This document shows, piece by piece, positions 16,979 through 26,138 of a stretch of 64,000 nt of DNA. A program made the translations under genes and the position numbers. Source of the stretch: an uncultured Shimia sp. (lineage in GTDB: Bacteria > Pseudomonadota > Alphaproteobacteria > Rhodobacterales > Rhodobacteraceae); assembly GCF_947493595.1 (NCBI RefSeq), contig NZ_CANLRL010000003.1:62001-126000 (forward strand), written 5' to 3'. Each line of letters opens with the position of its first letter. The first letter of the stretch is position 1. The notes beneath the pieces were generated by a model. It worked only from the letters and a program-made list of their open reading frames with translations, made no database searches and was not told the origin of the DNA.

Positions 16979-18536
16979 TTTGGGCCTCCTTCAGGTTTGC
17001 CGCGACAACTTTACCAACCCTCAAGGCATTGGCGGCGATGGTCAGCGACGGGTTCACCCCCATGGAGGTGGGCATAAAGCTCGCATCCGCCACCCAGAGG
17101 TTTTCCGTGCCGTGCAATTTGCAATTCCGATCCAGCACCGAGATTTTTGGATCGTCGCCAAACCGCAACGTGCCGCAGGGGTGGCCGAAGTTGAGTTCCG
17201 GACCCGTGCCAGTAAAGGCCATTTTGATGCCTTTGAGGCGTTGTTTCAGTGCCTTGCGAAAGGCCTTGCGACGAGACAGCAGCTCCGGTGTCATGTCATA
17301 GCTGATCGCCAATCGGCGCGGATCAGCGGGATCGTAGTGCACACGGTTCTCGGCATACGGCAGGTCTTCCAATATGCCGACAAAGATCTTGGCGCTGCCA
17401 AACAGCTTCACCGCCACGGCCGCAGGCAGGCGGGTGAACTGGCGCAGCCAGCGCAGATTGCGCAGTGGCGAGCGGTCAAACGTCACATTGAGGTAATGCA
17501 CAATCTCGCCATAGCGCGCCTCGACACCCAAGGCCTGCACCATGCCAAAGCGCTGCCCATCCTGATGATAGAGGTCGCGAAAAGCGAGAGATTTGGATGC
17601 CCCCGCGCTGTGTTTGCCTTTGGGCGGCCACAGGGCAAACATCTCGTTTAGGTGGAACATGAGGTTGCGGCCGATGAGGTCATTTCCATTGCCAAGATTG
17701 CTGGAGGCCATCAGTAGGCGCGGAGAATGCAGCGCTCCGGCGGCCAGCACATAGCTGCGCGCGGTGAGCGTGGCGGCTACGCCTTTGCGCGCCACTTTGA
17801 TACCCGTTACCGTGCCGTCCTTGAACAGAATTTCCTGCACTTCGCACAAGTCCAACAAGGCCGCGTTGCCAGTCTCCAAAGCAGGCTCCACGCCCGCCGA
17901 GCGCCCATCCATTTTGCAATCGTTGGGACATTTGCGACCCAAATACTGCTCAAACCCATCGTCTTCACGCACCGCCATATGGCCCTGATATGGGGTGAGA
18001 CCAATTTCGTTCATGGCAGACATCAAGCCTTGATCTGCCGCGCTCATTACCGTTGGCGGGAAGAGATTTCCGTCCGGTTGTAACGGATCAGGCGTGCCGC
18101 GCACGTGATAGAGCGTTTCGGCGCAGTCAAAGTAGGGTGCCATCTCGTCATAGCTGACGGGCCATCCGCCGGTGGGATGTGGTCGAGCCTCGCTGTGGTC
18201 CAGATCATGTGGGGCGGGACGCTCCAAGGTGGCGGCGTAAAACACCGAGCTGCCGCCCACACCCGCCCCCAATGGCGCGTTGAAGGTGGTGGTCACCCCG
18301 TTCACTGTCGCTTCCAGAGGTTCGGGCCAATAGCCCCGCACCAGCCGCGCTTCGCGGTCCCAGATGTTGGGGTTGAGTTCCTGCTCTTCCGCCCGCACAC
18401 CGGTTGGCCCACGTTCAACAAACAACACCGACAGGTCTTGTTCCGCCAAATAGCGTCCAATGGTGCCGCCGCCCATGCCAGTGCCAATGACTATCACGTC
18501 CCAAGAGGTGCTACTGGCGTCGGCAAGTTTGGTCAT
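16971..18536 (-). CDS. GMC family FAD-dependent oxidoreductase
   Basis: The 521-residue protein opens WDVIVIGTGMGGGTIGRYLAE (GxGxxG for FAD), has APLGAGVGGSSVFYAATLER and HPCGTLRFGDDP (the GMC C-terminal signature area), and ends with LWVADASFMPTSMGVNPSLT, where the GMC active-site His/Asn region lies. GMC enzymes oxidise alcohols, sugars or polyols. No signal peptide is seen, so it is probably cytoplasmic. It lies between an acyltransferase (ATGA overlap upstream) and an SDR, suggesting oxidation/reduction of a sugar alcohol or lipid-linked sugar. Confidence 0.88.
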   Translation of the reverse strand: MTKLADASSTSWDVIVIGTGMGGGTIGRYLAEQDLSVLFVERGPTGVRAEEQELNPNIWDREARLVRGYWPEPLEATVNGVTTTFNAPLGAGVGGSSVFYAATLERPAPHDLDHSEARPHPTGGWPVSYDEMAPYFDCAETLYHVRGTPDPLQPDGNLFPPTVMSAADQGLMSAMNEIGLTPYQGHMAVREDDGFEQYLGRKCPNDCKMDGRSAGVEPALETGNAALLDLCEVQEILFKDGTVTGIKVARKGVAATLTARSYVLAAGALHSPRLLMASSNLGNGNDLIGRNLMFHLNEMFALWPPKGKHSAGASKSLAFRDLYHQDGQRFGMVQALGVEARYGEIVHYLNVTFDRSPLRNLRWLRQFTRLPAAVAVKLFGSAKIFVGILEDLPYAENRVHYDPADPRRLAISYDMTPELLSRRKAFRKALKQRLKGIKMAFTGTGPELNFGHPCGTLRFGDDPKISVLDRNCKLHGTENLWVADASFMPTSMGVNPSLTIAANALRVGKVVAANLKEAQNG

Positions 18537-20584
18537 TGCGTGGCCCGGGCCATGACCGGGTAAAACACCGAGCGCATCCGCCGGGCCGCCGCGTTGGTCA
18601 CGTGGTTGTTGTCGAAATACTGGCCCACGCCGCCCTGTACCGCGTCACACAGGAATTGGTCACAGAACCAACCCCAGCTGTCCAGGATGGTTGCACCACT
18701 TTTGGCCAGTGCCGCCGCCGCGCCGCGTTCGCGGGTTTGGGCATCGGTCACGGTGATCTGACCGATCCGCCGGGCCAGTTGCTCCGATAGGCGGCCATGC
18801 ACCAGCGCGCGGGCGACTCTGGGGGCGTGGTAATTCTGAATTTCCGGCGGTTGGCGCAGGATGTAGACCTGTCGGTCCAGATCGCCGATGTCCGCAACCG
18901 TGGCGGCCAAAGCCGTCCCCAAAAGCGCGTCCTGTGTCATGTTGCCATAAACGTCGCTGCGCAGGCCGATGGTGTTGTGCGCGTCACTGCCGCTGCCTTT
19001 GCCGGAGGCATAGTAGGACCAGCGCCCGATCAGGATGACATCCTGTAGGTGGCGCATGTCGTGCAGCGCTTGGCGGATTTGTGCATTGGCCTCCGCACAG
19101 GCGGCATCCTGCGCCGGGGTGGCCGCGCTTTCACGTTTCTCCAGATCAAAGGCCGGGGCACAGCCCGCACGCCAGATCACTAGGGCGCTGCGGTCGGCCT
19201 CACGTGCGGCCTGCTTCAGACCTTCGTAATAGGCGCGTACATGGCTGTCGCCCCAGATGATCAGGCTGGGTGAGCTTTCCTTTGGGCCAATGGGGCAAAT
19301 CTCGATGCCCTCAAACGGTCCTTCGTCGGGCACGTAACAATCTGAGAAGTCCTGCAAGAAGTCGCCCGTGGCAGCAATGTGCACCTGCGCCTGTGGGCCA
19401 AATCGTTGTGGCATGCCGTTCGCTTTGAACACCATAAACGACAGGCCCAAAACGCTGACCGAGGCCAGAGCAGCGGTGAACAACAAACCCCAGGTTGGCA
19501 GGGTCTTGGCTTTGCGCACCGGCTGCTCCACCAGCCGCCAGGACAACACGGCAAGCACAAAGGAAATGGCAATCCACAACGCCACTTCGCCCGGGCCGCG
19601 GTATTGGCCTTGCAGGTATTTGGTGAAGGTGAAGACCGGCCAATGCCAGAGGTAGAGCGAATAGGAGATCAACCCAATCAGCACGGGAATGCGCATCGAC
19701 AGGCCTCGGTTGACCCAGTTGTCATCCTGTCCATTGCCAATCAACAGCACGGTGCCGAGCACTGGGAAGATCACCTGCCAACCGGGGAACCCTTCGCCCG
19801 GTACCACCAGCACAACCGAGGCCAGCACAAGGCCAAGGCCGCCCCAGCTAAAGGCCTGATGTTTGCGCCAAAGTTCAGGACGCTCGATGGTCAATACGGC
19901 CAATCCCACACCTGCCAAAAGCTCCCAGGCGCGGAAGGGGAACAGGAAGAAGGCCGCCGGATGAGATAGCGGTGTGGTCGCCAGATTACTGACAAAAGAT
20001 AGGCCAAACACCGCGCCCAAAGCCCAGAGCATCACGGTTTTGCTGCGGGCAAACAGCAGGAACAGCAGCGGCAGGAAGATGTAGAACTGCTCCTCCACCG
20101 ACAGAGACCAGGTGTGCAGCATGATCTTGTCTTCAGCCGCCCCATCAAAATAGCCGGATTGCCGGAAGAACAGCACGTTGGAGAGATAGACCGTGGCGGC
20201 AATCACGCCTTTGGCGGTTTCGCGAAAGTCATTGGGCAACAGGATCAGCGCGCCAATGATGAGCACCACAAAGGCCATGACAAAATAGGCAGGCGCCAGG
20301 CGTTTGATGCGGCGGATGTAGAATTGGCCCAAGGCGAGCCGTCCGGTTTCCTGTTGTTCGCGCCAGAGAATGCCGCCAATCAGAAAGCCGGAGATCACAA
20401 AAAAGATGTCGACGCCAATGAAGCCGCCGCCAAATCCCGGCACGCCAAAGTGGTAAAACACCACCGCCAGCACGGCGATGGCGCGCAGCCCGTCGATCTC
20501 TGCGCGGTGGCCTTTGGCGGCATTCAAATCAGCGGCAAGTTTGGGCGCGGAGGTTTCTACCTCAGGCGACTCTGGGGTGCTCAT
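18533..20584 (-). CDS. OafA/YrhL-type acyltransferase with periplasmic SGNH domain
   Basis: The ~683-residue inner-membrane protein starts with HRAEIDGLRAIAVLAVVFYH, the acyltransferase-3 opening with catalytic His, followed by VDIFFVISGFLIGGILWRE and about ten membrane helices to residue ~390. The C-terminal ~270 residues form an SGNH hydrolase-like domain with LIIWGDSHVRAYYEGLKQA (block I GDS) and a late DNNHVT (block V-like DxxH). Such proteins O-acetylate surface polysaccharides. ATG 20584 is preferred over 20596 because AAGGA is properly spaced only for it. It leads an operon with the GMC oxidoreductase and SDR. Confidence 0.92.
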   Translation of the reverse strand: MSTPESPEVETSAPKLAADLNAAKGHRAEIDGLRAIAVLAVVFYHFGVPGFGGGFIGVDIFFVISGFLIGGILWREQQETGRLALGQFYIRRIKRLAPAYFVMAFVVLIIGALILLPNDFRETAKGVIAATVYLSNVLFFRQSGYFDGAAEDKIMLHTWSLSVEEQFYIFLPLLFLLFARSKTVMLWALGAVFGLSFVSNLATTPLSHPAAFFLFPFRAWELLAGVGLAVLTIERPELWRKHQAFSWGGLGLVLASVVLVVPGEGFPGWQVIFPVLGTVLLIGNGQDDNWVNRGLSMRIPVLIGLISYSLYLWHWPVFTFTKYLQGQYRGPGEVALWIAISFVLAVLSWRLVEQPVRKAKTLPTWGLLFTAALASVSVLGLSFMVFKANGMPQRFGPQAQVHIAATGDFLQDFSDCYVPDEGPFEGIEICPIGPKESSPSLIIWGDSHVRAYYEGLKQAAREADRSALVIWRAGCAPAFDLEKRESAATPAQDAACAEANAQIRQALHDMRHLQDVILIGRWSYYASGKGSGSDAHNTIGLRSDVYGNMTQDALLGTALAATVADIGDLDRQVYILRQPPEIQNYHAPRVARALVHGRLSEQLARRIGQITVTDAQTRERGAAAALAKSGATILDSWGWFCDQFLCDAVQGGVGQYFDNNHVTNAAARRMRSVFYPVMARATQ

Positions 20585-20669
20585 GCGCGGGCGCATCCTT
20601 GGGTTGCTTTGTGCTTTTGTCCAAAAAACATAACTCCCCCCTTGGCTGCAAGCGCCACAGCACAGCAGA

Positions 20670-20734
20670 GTTAAGTTGCTTTAACACAGAGGTTTTGCGA
20701 CAACGCTTTGAAAGCGCCCGCTTTTGCGGGTTTT
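20670..20734. promoter_or_regulatory. Palindrome and leader hairpin in a divergent intergenic region
   Basis: GTTAA-gttgct-TTAAC (20670-20685) is a perfect inverted repeat between divergent acyltransferase and acetyltransferase genes. Closer to the latter, CCCGC-tttt-GCGGG (20717-20730) followed by TTTT (20731-20734) forms a short terminator-like hairpin 18 bases before its start codon. Either may regulate expression. Confidence 0.35.
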
Positions 20735-20752
20735 GGCGCGGAGGCAAACACT

Positions 20753-21262
20753 GTGCAGACTGACCAAAATGTGTCCGCCACAGAGCCGGATTGGTCGCGG
20801 GAGGTGCCGCGTGGCTTCTGGGACCCTGGTCCAAAATTGTTGCGCGCGCTGCGCCGGTATCAGGCGGCCAAGGCGCGGGGCGGGCTGTTTGGCAAGTTGG
20901 CTTGCAAGCGCTGGGTGCTGTCACATCGGTTTTGGTCTGTGGTGACGCAATCAGAACTGCACTTGAACATGCGGATCGACGGCGGTTTGCGCCTGCCGCA
21001 TCCCACGGGCATCATTGTGCATCCCAATGCCACCATAGGCCCCAACTGTCAGTTGATGCATCAGGTGACACTATCCGGCGCAGTGGTTCTGGAAGGCCAC
21101 GTCGACATCGGCGCAGGGGCCAAGGTGATTGGTCCGCTGACCATCGGCGCGGATGCCGAAGTGGGGGCAAATGCGGTGGTCACAAATGATGTGCCGGCCG
21201 GCGCTGTGGTCGGCGGTGTGCCCGCGAAGGTTTTGAAAATGAAGCCGGGGTACGGCGGTTAG
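20753..21262 (+). CDS. Hexapeptide-repeat O-acetyltransferase (serine-acetyltransferase-like)
   Basis: The GTG at 20753 is preferred because GGAGG lies 8 bases upstream; the open frame extends further to a TTG at 20708. The ~169-residue protein has an N-terminal helical part and a left-handed beta-helix built from hexapeptides, including LPHPTGIIVHPNATIGPNC, QVTLSGAVVLEGHVDIGAGA and GANAVVTNDVPAGAVVGGVP. This is the CysE/WcaB-like arrangement. In a polysaccharide locus it most likely acetylates a sugar using acetyl-CoA rather than making cysteine precursor. Confidence 0.85.
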   Translation: MQTDQNVSATEPDWSREVPRGFWDPGPKLLRALRRYQAAKARGGLFGKLACKRWVLSHRFWSVVTQSELHLNMRIDGGLRLPHPTGIIVHPNATIGPNCQLMHQVTLSGAVVLEGHVDIGAGAKVIGPLTIGADAEVGANAVVTNDVPAGAVVGGVPAKVLKMKPGYGG

Positions 21263-21263
21263 G

Positions 21264-22805
21264 TCACAGGATGGTGCGGCGTTTGGGCGGTTTAGGTTGC
21301 TGGCTGACCACGGCCTGCGGTTCCTCTTCGCCTTCTTCTCCGCGGCTCATCGGACTGCGCCGCAAGGCAGTTTCGGTCCCTTTCCGCAACTGCGCCAGCC
21401 GTTCTGCATGACCAAATAATGTACCTGCAATGAGCCAGGTGGTTGGGGTGAGCGTGGCATTGGGCAGCATGTCGATCATGTTGAACCCCAGCATCAGGGC
21501 CAGGGGGCCAAGATAGGGGGACAGCCCGCGATCTTCGCGAGGGCCAGCCTGTTTGCGATCGATGAGGGAAAAGGACGTCTCGTGCTGGAAGCTGTCACGG
21601 TCAGCAACCCTGATCCGGCCCAATTCGCGGTGCACAAGGAAAATCGGCAGCGCCATCAGCCCAAATTGTGCGACATACCCGGCCCAGCCCCAGACGCCGA
21701 GCACAATGATCCAGTAGCCATCGGTGACCGAGGTGATCAGCCCCGTGGTTGGGTCATGTAAGTGGTTGCGCCCCCAAATGCCCCAGCCGAAAAGCGGTTT
21801 CCGCATGGCGCGCTCTAGCAGGATATCCTCATTTTCGATGCGGAAGCTCAGCGAGTGCGCCCGCTCGGCACTGACCTTTTCGGCTTGTGCGATGATGGCG
21901 TCACTTGGCACCAACCCGGTGGTCTTGAGCACGGGGTAGGCCAGCATCATCAACGCCAGCAGGGCGGCCACTTTTACCTGCGCGCGGGTGGTGAGGAAGA
22001 CTATCAGCAGCCCCGCTGCCCCGGCGTAGACCAATGTTGCCAGTGTTTTGCAAAGCACCAGCACAGCGGTGAGATAGAAGGCGGCAATCAAATATTTGGC
22101 GCGGGTGCGGCTGGTGTCCGCTTTCCACAACGTCAGCGCGGCCAACAGCGCCGTGAGCACAAAATAGGCCAGCCAGATGCCGTGATATAGAAACACCATC
22201 GGGCGGTAGCCATTGCCGCGAATGGTCTGGCTGAACAGGTGTTGGTAATAGCCGTAAACCCAATTGTTGAGCTGTGGGCTAAGCCGCACTTCGATCAGGA
22301 TCGGCAGGGAATAGGCCAATCCGGCTATCGCCAAGGCCAGCAGCAGGTCGCGCTGATCTTCGCGGGTGCGCAGCAGGGCGCGGGCCATCAGGAAGCCAAT
22401 GATGCCAATGAATTGGTTGATCGGCTGGGCAATGGCGTCCTGAAAATAGAGGCCGCGCACGTAGTTTTCTGTAAAAATCAGCGGCTCGCCATTGGTGAAG
22501 ACAGTGAGCACCGGGCTGAAGATCATGATCCCCAAAAGCCAGCGGGCCAATATGCTGTCCGGAAGCAGCTTCGGCCGCTGCGGCAGCACAAAGAACACCA
22601 CAATCAGGATCGCCAGATTGGGCAGGCTACTTTTGTCGAGCGCGGGCATCAGCGGGAAGTCGAACTCTGCAGGTGGCGGAGGCAGCAGCAGGTAGGCCCC
22701 CAGCAAGGACCAGATCAACGCCCGACCCGGTGACAGGCTGACAAATAGCCGCCAAATGACCACCGGCCAAAGCATCAGCATCAACGTGGCGAGCAGGTTG
22801 GGCAT
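21264..22805 (-). CDS. O-antigen ligase/polymerase-like membrane protein
   Basis: The ~513-residue polytopic protein has around ten hydrophobic stretches. A large loop between later helices contains LSFRIENEDILLERAMRKPLFGWGIWGRNH; the R-x3-E...PLFGWG pattern is typical of Wzy/WaaL/ExoQ-type O-antigen polymerases. The C-terminal ~60 residues are hydrophilic and Pro/Lys-rich. ATG 22805 with AAGGA upstream is preferred over GTG 22847, which has no ribosome site. It probably polymerises or ligates repeat units in the periplasm, with the ExoY-like and Wzz-like proteins nearby. Confidence 0.8.
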   Translation of the reverse strand: MPNLLATLMLMLWPVVIWRLFVSLSPGRALIWSLLGAYLLLPPPPAEFDFPLMPALDKSSLPNLAILIVVFFVLPQRPKLLPDSILARWLLGIMIFSPVLTVFTNGEPLIFTENYVRGLYFQDAIAQPINQFIGIIGFLMARALLRTREDQRDLLLALAIAGLAYSLPILIEVRLSPQLNNWVYGYYQHLFSQTIRGNGYRPMVFLYHGIWLAYFVLTALLAALTLWKADTSRTRAKYLIAAFYLTAVLVLCKTLATLVYAGAAGLLIVFLTTRAQVKVAALLALMMLAYPVLKTTGLVPSDAIIAQAEKVSAERAHSLSFRIENEDILLERAMRKPLFGWGIWGRNHLHDPTTGLITSVTDGYWIIVLGVWGWAGYVAQFGLMALPIFLVHRELGRIRVADRDSFQHETSFSLIDRKQAGPREDRGLSPYLGPLALMLGFNMIDMLPNATLTPTTWLIAGTLFGHAERLAQLRKGTETALRRSPMSRGEEGEEEPQAVVSQQPKPPKRRTIL

Positions 22806-22909
22806 TGGCGTCAGGTCTTCCTTTGTCAGCGGCGTGGTCCGGGCCACACAAACGCAAAACGCGCGCCATGACTATAGCGCGCGTGTCTCAAACTGTCAGG
22901 GTGTGGCGT

Positions 22910-23584
22910 TCACACGCCGGTGCCCGCCATGACGACAGCAACCGTACGCCAGACAACCGAGACATCAGTGCGCAGGCTCAGAGCGCGGTCATAGTGGCTG
23001 TCGTGAATGGCACGCTCAGCAAAGGAACACTCGTTGCGCTCGGAAATCTGCCAGAAACCGGTGATGCCTGGGCGCATACGGTAATAGGCGGTGCCTGGGT
23101 ACAGCGCGGTTTGTTCCGGCATCATCGGGCGCGGGCCAACCACGGACATGTCCCCAATCAGTACGTTCAGGAACTGAGGCAACTCGTCCAGCGAGGTCTT
23201 GCGGATGATGCGGCCAATCGGCGTGATGCGCGGATCGTGTGCCAGCTTCTGCTTTTCGTCCCATTCCAGGCGAGCGGCCGGATTGGCGCGCAGATAGGCT
23301 TCCAGCTTGCGGTCCGCATTGGGCACCATGGAGCGCAGTTTGAGCATGCTGAAACGCTTGCCGTTTTTGCCCACACGCTCCTGACGGTAGAACGGCGACG
23401 CGCCATCAAATGAAATAAACAGGGCCAACAACAGAACCACCAGCGTCACCGGAACGGCGATGGTCAGGACAAACAGGATGTCAAACGCACGTTTGAAAAC
23501 GCTGCGGTACACGCTGTAGCGTGCCGGCGCGACCTCAAAGGCCTGTTCAAAATCTTCCCGCGAAAAAATCGCCATCGGTGTCAT
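22910..23584 (-). CDS. ExoY/WbaP-like undecaprenyl-phosphate sugar phosphotransferase
   Basis: The 224-residue membrane enzyme has one N-terminal hydrophobic hairpin (about 32-57), then the family core: FYRQERVGKNGKRFSMLKLR, KTSLDELPQFLNVLIGDMS, VGPRPMMPEQ and RPGITGFWQISERNE. It transfers sugar-1-phosphate to undecaprenyl phosphate and so starts repeat-unit synthesis. An in-frame ATG at 23575 is an equally possible start. A long AT-rich leader lies upstream. Confidence 0.92.
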   Translation of the reverse strand: MTPMAIFSREDFEQAFEVAPARYSVYRSVFKRAFDILFVLTIAVPVTLVVLLLALFISFDGASPFYRQERVGKNGKRFSMLKLRSMVPNADRKLEAYLRANPAARLEWDEKQKLAHDPRITPIGRIIRKTSLDELPQFLNVLIGDMSVVGPRPMMPEQTALYPGTAYYRMRPGITGFWQISERNECSFAERAIHDSHYDRALSLRTDVSVVWRTVAVVMAGTGV

Positions 23585-24058
23585 CCCCGTAACCCAACCA
23601 GAAGGGCATCAATTAAGACCGCAACATCCCATCGCCAGACCAGTCATGGCCCGAACGTGTGTTTCACGTACCTAGTTTGAAAAAGCACCCCGGCAGCAGG
23701 GGCTGATCACATAGGTCCTTGTGACGTCGTTGTTTTTGATGCTCCTCATCAGAAGCGCCCACCCAGGACCTACATTAGTCACAAATTTACAGAAATCCAC
23801 CTCAACTTTTGGGTGGTTTGGATTAAGTGATTGAAAAATATTGATTTTACACATTCTGCTTTTGATATTTTTTTCAAGTATGGTTAAAATTTGCGGCAAG
23901 CTTGCCATTGTGTGGGGCTCAACTGGAAACGGTGGATGCTCTCAATTTTTGATTGTTTCTCGAATCGAAAAATTGACGCGAGGTCAGGGTGCAATTTGGG
24001 GGAGACGATTCGGCGAAATGCCGCTCGCAGGGGTTGAATTGCGACACAATTGTGGCCG
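23585..24058. other. AT-rich 474-base intergenic region with paired arms
   Basis: It separates the Wzz-like gene (ending at 24059) from the ExoY-like gene (starting at 23584), both on the minus strand, and is far richer in A/T than its surroundings. Open frames in it are short, overlap genes or lack ribosome sites, so I count none as genes. It holds inverted arms at 23712-23772 and a small hairpin, CCACC (23797-23801) with GGTGG (23812-23816). It probably carries the promoter and long leader of the ExoY/polymerase genes. Confidence 0.5.
23712..23772. repeat. Inverted repeat TAGGTCCT...AGGACCTA
   Basis: TAGGTCCT (23712-23719) and AGGACCTA (23765-23772) are exact reverse complements enclosing 45 bases. 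They lie about 130-190 bases upstream of the ExoY-like start, inside the AT-rich leader. They could form a long-range stem in the transcript or be a regulator site. Confidence 0.5.
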
Positions 24059-25330
24059 CTACTTGCCCAATTTCAGAATCATTGCCGCCAATCCACTAGA
24101 CACCGCTAACAGGCCAAACACTTTGGCTAAGCGCCGCAGCTTGCGTTTTCGACGCTGACGCGGGGTCTCCAAAACCGGAATGGCCGCCACCGCCCGCAGG
24201 CGCAGCTGGCGCTCCAATTGACCGCGAGTCCAAATCACCGGGCTGCGCATTTCCAACACAAACACCAAGCTTAACGCGACCATGACAGACAGCACACCAC
24301 CCATAGCGAGGATACGTTTGCGCGATGGCGCAATGGGCCAATCCGGCGGCAGCGCCTTTTCCAGCACGGTGAAGCTGTCGGAGTGTTGGCTGGCCTCCAG
24401 CATCTGTTGCATCTCAGCTTCGGCTTTGCCCGCGGTGATCGCTTGATACTGTTCCTCGAGCTTGGTCAGCTGCCGCTCCAGACGGTTGTATTGCTGTTCG
24501 ATGCGCGGCGTGTCTTTGAGCGCGGTTTCGATCTCTGCGATCTCAATCTGATAGAGTTCGCTCTCTTCTTGCAGGCGGCGCAGGCGCTGGGCGCGCACAG
24601 AATTGCCGCTGCTGGAGATGCCGACGTTCTCCAAAAGCTGACGCTGTACTTCCAACTCGATCTGTTGCAAGTCGGTCAGGCGTGTGCGCAGTGCCTCGAC
24701 ACCTCCGGGCAACAGCACCGCGTTTTCCTGTTTATAGTCCGCAATTTGTTGTTCGAGATTTGTGATTGCGGCGCCAATGCGGCGTTCTTCACTGTCAAAG
24801 AACGATAAGGTCTCTGTCACTTGCTCAGTGCGGCGCTCTTGTTCTTGCTCCAGCACGTTGGTCACCAGCTCGTTGGCGACATTTGCCGCCAGAACCGGAT
24901 CGGTCATCCGTACGGAGACTAATAAAGCAGAGGGGCTGATGTCCTGCCGCCAGCGGAAATCCGGATTGGTGATATGCATCACCCGTGCTGCCTTACGCAG
25001 CAGCTCGACCTTCTGCAATTCGCTCAAGGGCGCGTCATTGTAGAGGCCAAACTTGTCGATGATGGTCAGCAGGTTGTCGCGCGCCATCACACGCTGCTCC
25101 ACAATCTGTAGTTTTTGCAGCATGTCAGCGTTTAACGCACCAGGCGAGGTTGCGCCGGTTTTGATCGAGGGTTGTTCGATCTGAATGGTGGCATAGGTCT
25201 CATATTCGCGCGGCAGGCCCAGCACGTAGGCCAGCGAGATCAACCCGCCGACGACAATGATGCTGGCCCACAGGAAAAATCTCCTGCGCAGCATGCTCAG
25301 CACCTCGCCAAATGATTGGAACTTGTCCAT
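24059..25330 (-). CDS. Wzz/GumC-type polysaccharide chain-length and export protein
   Basis: The 423-residue protein has TM1 near 19-40, a periplasmic domain (YETYATIQIEQPSIKTG) with extended coiled coil between ~155 and 300, and TM2 near 330-350. A cytoplasmic Arg/Lys-rich tail and a final hydrophobic stretch (VFGLLAVSSGLAAMILKLG) follow. This is the co-polymerase fold that sets chain length. ATG 25330 has GAGG 7 bases upstream; the frame extends only to a TTG 12 bases earlier. The usual ATPase partner is encoded separately at 7301-8089. Confidence 0.87.
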   Translation of the reverse strand: MDKFQSFGEVLSMLRRRFFLWASIIVVGGLISLAYVLGLPREYETYATIQIEQPSIKTGATSPGALNADMLQKLQIVEQRVMARDNLLTIIDKFGLYNDAPLSELQKVELLRKAARVMHITNPDFRWRQDISPSALLVSVRMTDPVLAANVANELVTNVLEQEQERRTEQVTETLSFFDSEERRIGAAITNLEQQIADYKQENAVLLPGGVEALRTRLTDLQQIELEVQRQLLENVGISSSGNSVRAQRLRRLQEESELYQIEIAEIETALKDTPRIEQQYNRLERQLTKLEEQYQAITAGKAEAEMQQMLEASQHSDSFTVLEKALPPDWPIAPSRKRILAMGGVLSVMVALSLVFVLEMRSPVIWTRGQLERQLRLRAVAAIPVLETPRQRRKRKLRRLAKVFGLLAVSSGLAAMILKLGK

Positions 25331-25403
25331 GCCCGTCCTCAAATTCGGTGTGGCGCGACTCGGATTCGCGCTCTTGAAGACAATTTATGACAATCGAATG
25401 TGG

Positions 25404-26138
25404 TTATCCCGTGGCGCAAACCGGAAAATCTGCGTTCTCCATGCCCGCCTGTGCGCCCAGCGTGACCATCGCCAGCACATGCCCGCCCCCGGAGCCACAT
25501 TGCCCAGACAGCACCGTGCCTTCCGGCACTTCGCCAACGGTGTGCATAAACCGTGCGGTGAAACCTGTGCCGCGCACGTTGAGCGTGACCTGAATGGCGT
25601 CAAAGCCAAACAGCGTTTGGGTCAGGGGATATTGCGCCTTGTAAACGGCCTCTTTGGCGCAGAACAGACGACGCGCCATCAATGCGCGGCGCGTGGCAGG
25701 CACCTCCATCAACCAGGCGCGTTCCTGTGGCAGGCAGATCTCTGCGGTCAGGTCGTCATGTAACGGCGCATCGGGTTCTACATCGACACCCAGCGCGCGG
25801 AAATGGCCAGCGGCACCAACGATGGCGACACAGCTGGTGGCATCATGGCTGATGGAACCGGTCAGGCCGTTGGGCCACTGCGGCGCGCGGTCAGGGCGTG
25901 TGGGCACCGCCTGTTCCGGCATGCCCAAGGCCGTCATCGCTAGCCGCGCGGCTTGACGGCCGGCGGCAAACTCGCGCCGCCGTTTAGGCACGGCTCGAGC
26001 GATGGCCGGAGCTTCCTGCGGCCAGACAACGGCGACGCCCCTGGAAGGGTCGGTCACGGCAATGGCGGTTTGTGGCGGGGCAATACGCTCCGCCAGAGAT
26101 TTGAGGGCCACAAGATGCTGGTTGGGTGACAGGGTCAC
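25404..26138 (-). CDS. 4'-phosphopantetheinyl transferase (EntD/Sfp-like)
   Basis: The 244-residue protein has the EntD-type motifs: WPNGLTGSISHDATSC, ALGVDVEPDAP (Mg-binding D-x-E) and RLFCAKEAVYKAQYP (WxxKEA-type). It converts apo carrier domains to holo form using coenzyme A. It starts at a GTG overlapping the NRPS stop (GTGA) with GGAGG upstream, so it is made together with the carrier proteins of the adjacent NRPS and PKS that it should activate. Confidence 0.93.
   Translation of the reverse strand: MTLSPNQHLVALKSLAERIAPPQTAIAVTDPSRGVAVVWPQEAPAIARAVPKRRREFAAGRQAARLAMTALGMPEQAVPTRPDRAPQWPNGLTGSISHDATSCVAIVGAAGHFRALGVDVEPDAPLHDDLTAEICLPQERAWLMEVPATRRALMARRLFCAKEAVYKAQYPLTQTLFGFDAIQVTLNVRGTGFTARFMHTVGEVPEGTVLSGQCGSGGGHVLAMVTLGAQAGMENADFPVCATG

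Noticed and set aside
20671..20684. CtrA box (TTAA-N7-TTAA)
   Set aside because: The two TTAA are 6 rather than 7 bases apart, so I only list it as a palindrome.
23672..23908. 78-codon minus-strand open frame in the AT-rich gap
   Set aside because: No ribosome site or recognisable domain; it overlaps the inverted arms and looks like chance.
23841..24158. 105-codon plus-strand open frame in the AT-rich gap
   Set aside because: It runs into the Wzz-like gene on the other strand, lacks a ribosome site, and its second half is antisense to real coding sequence.
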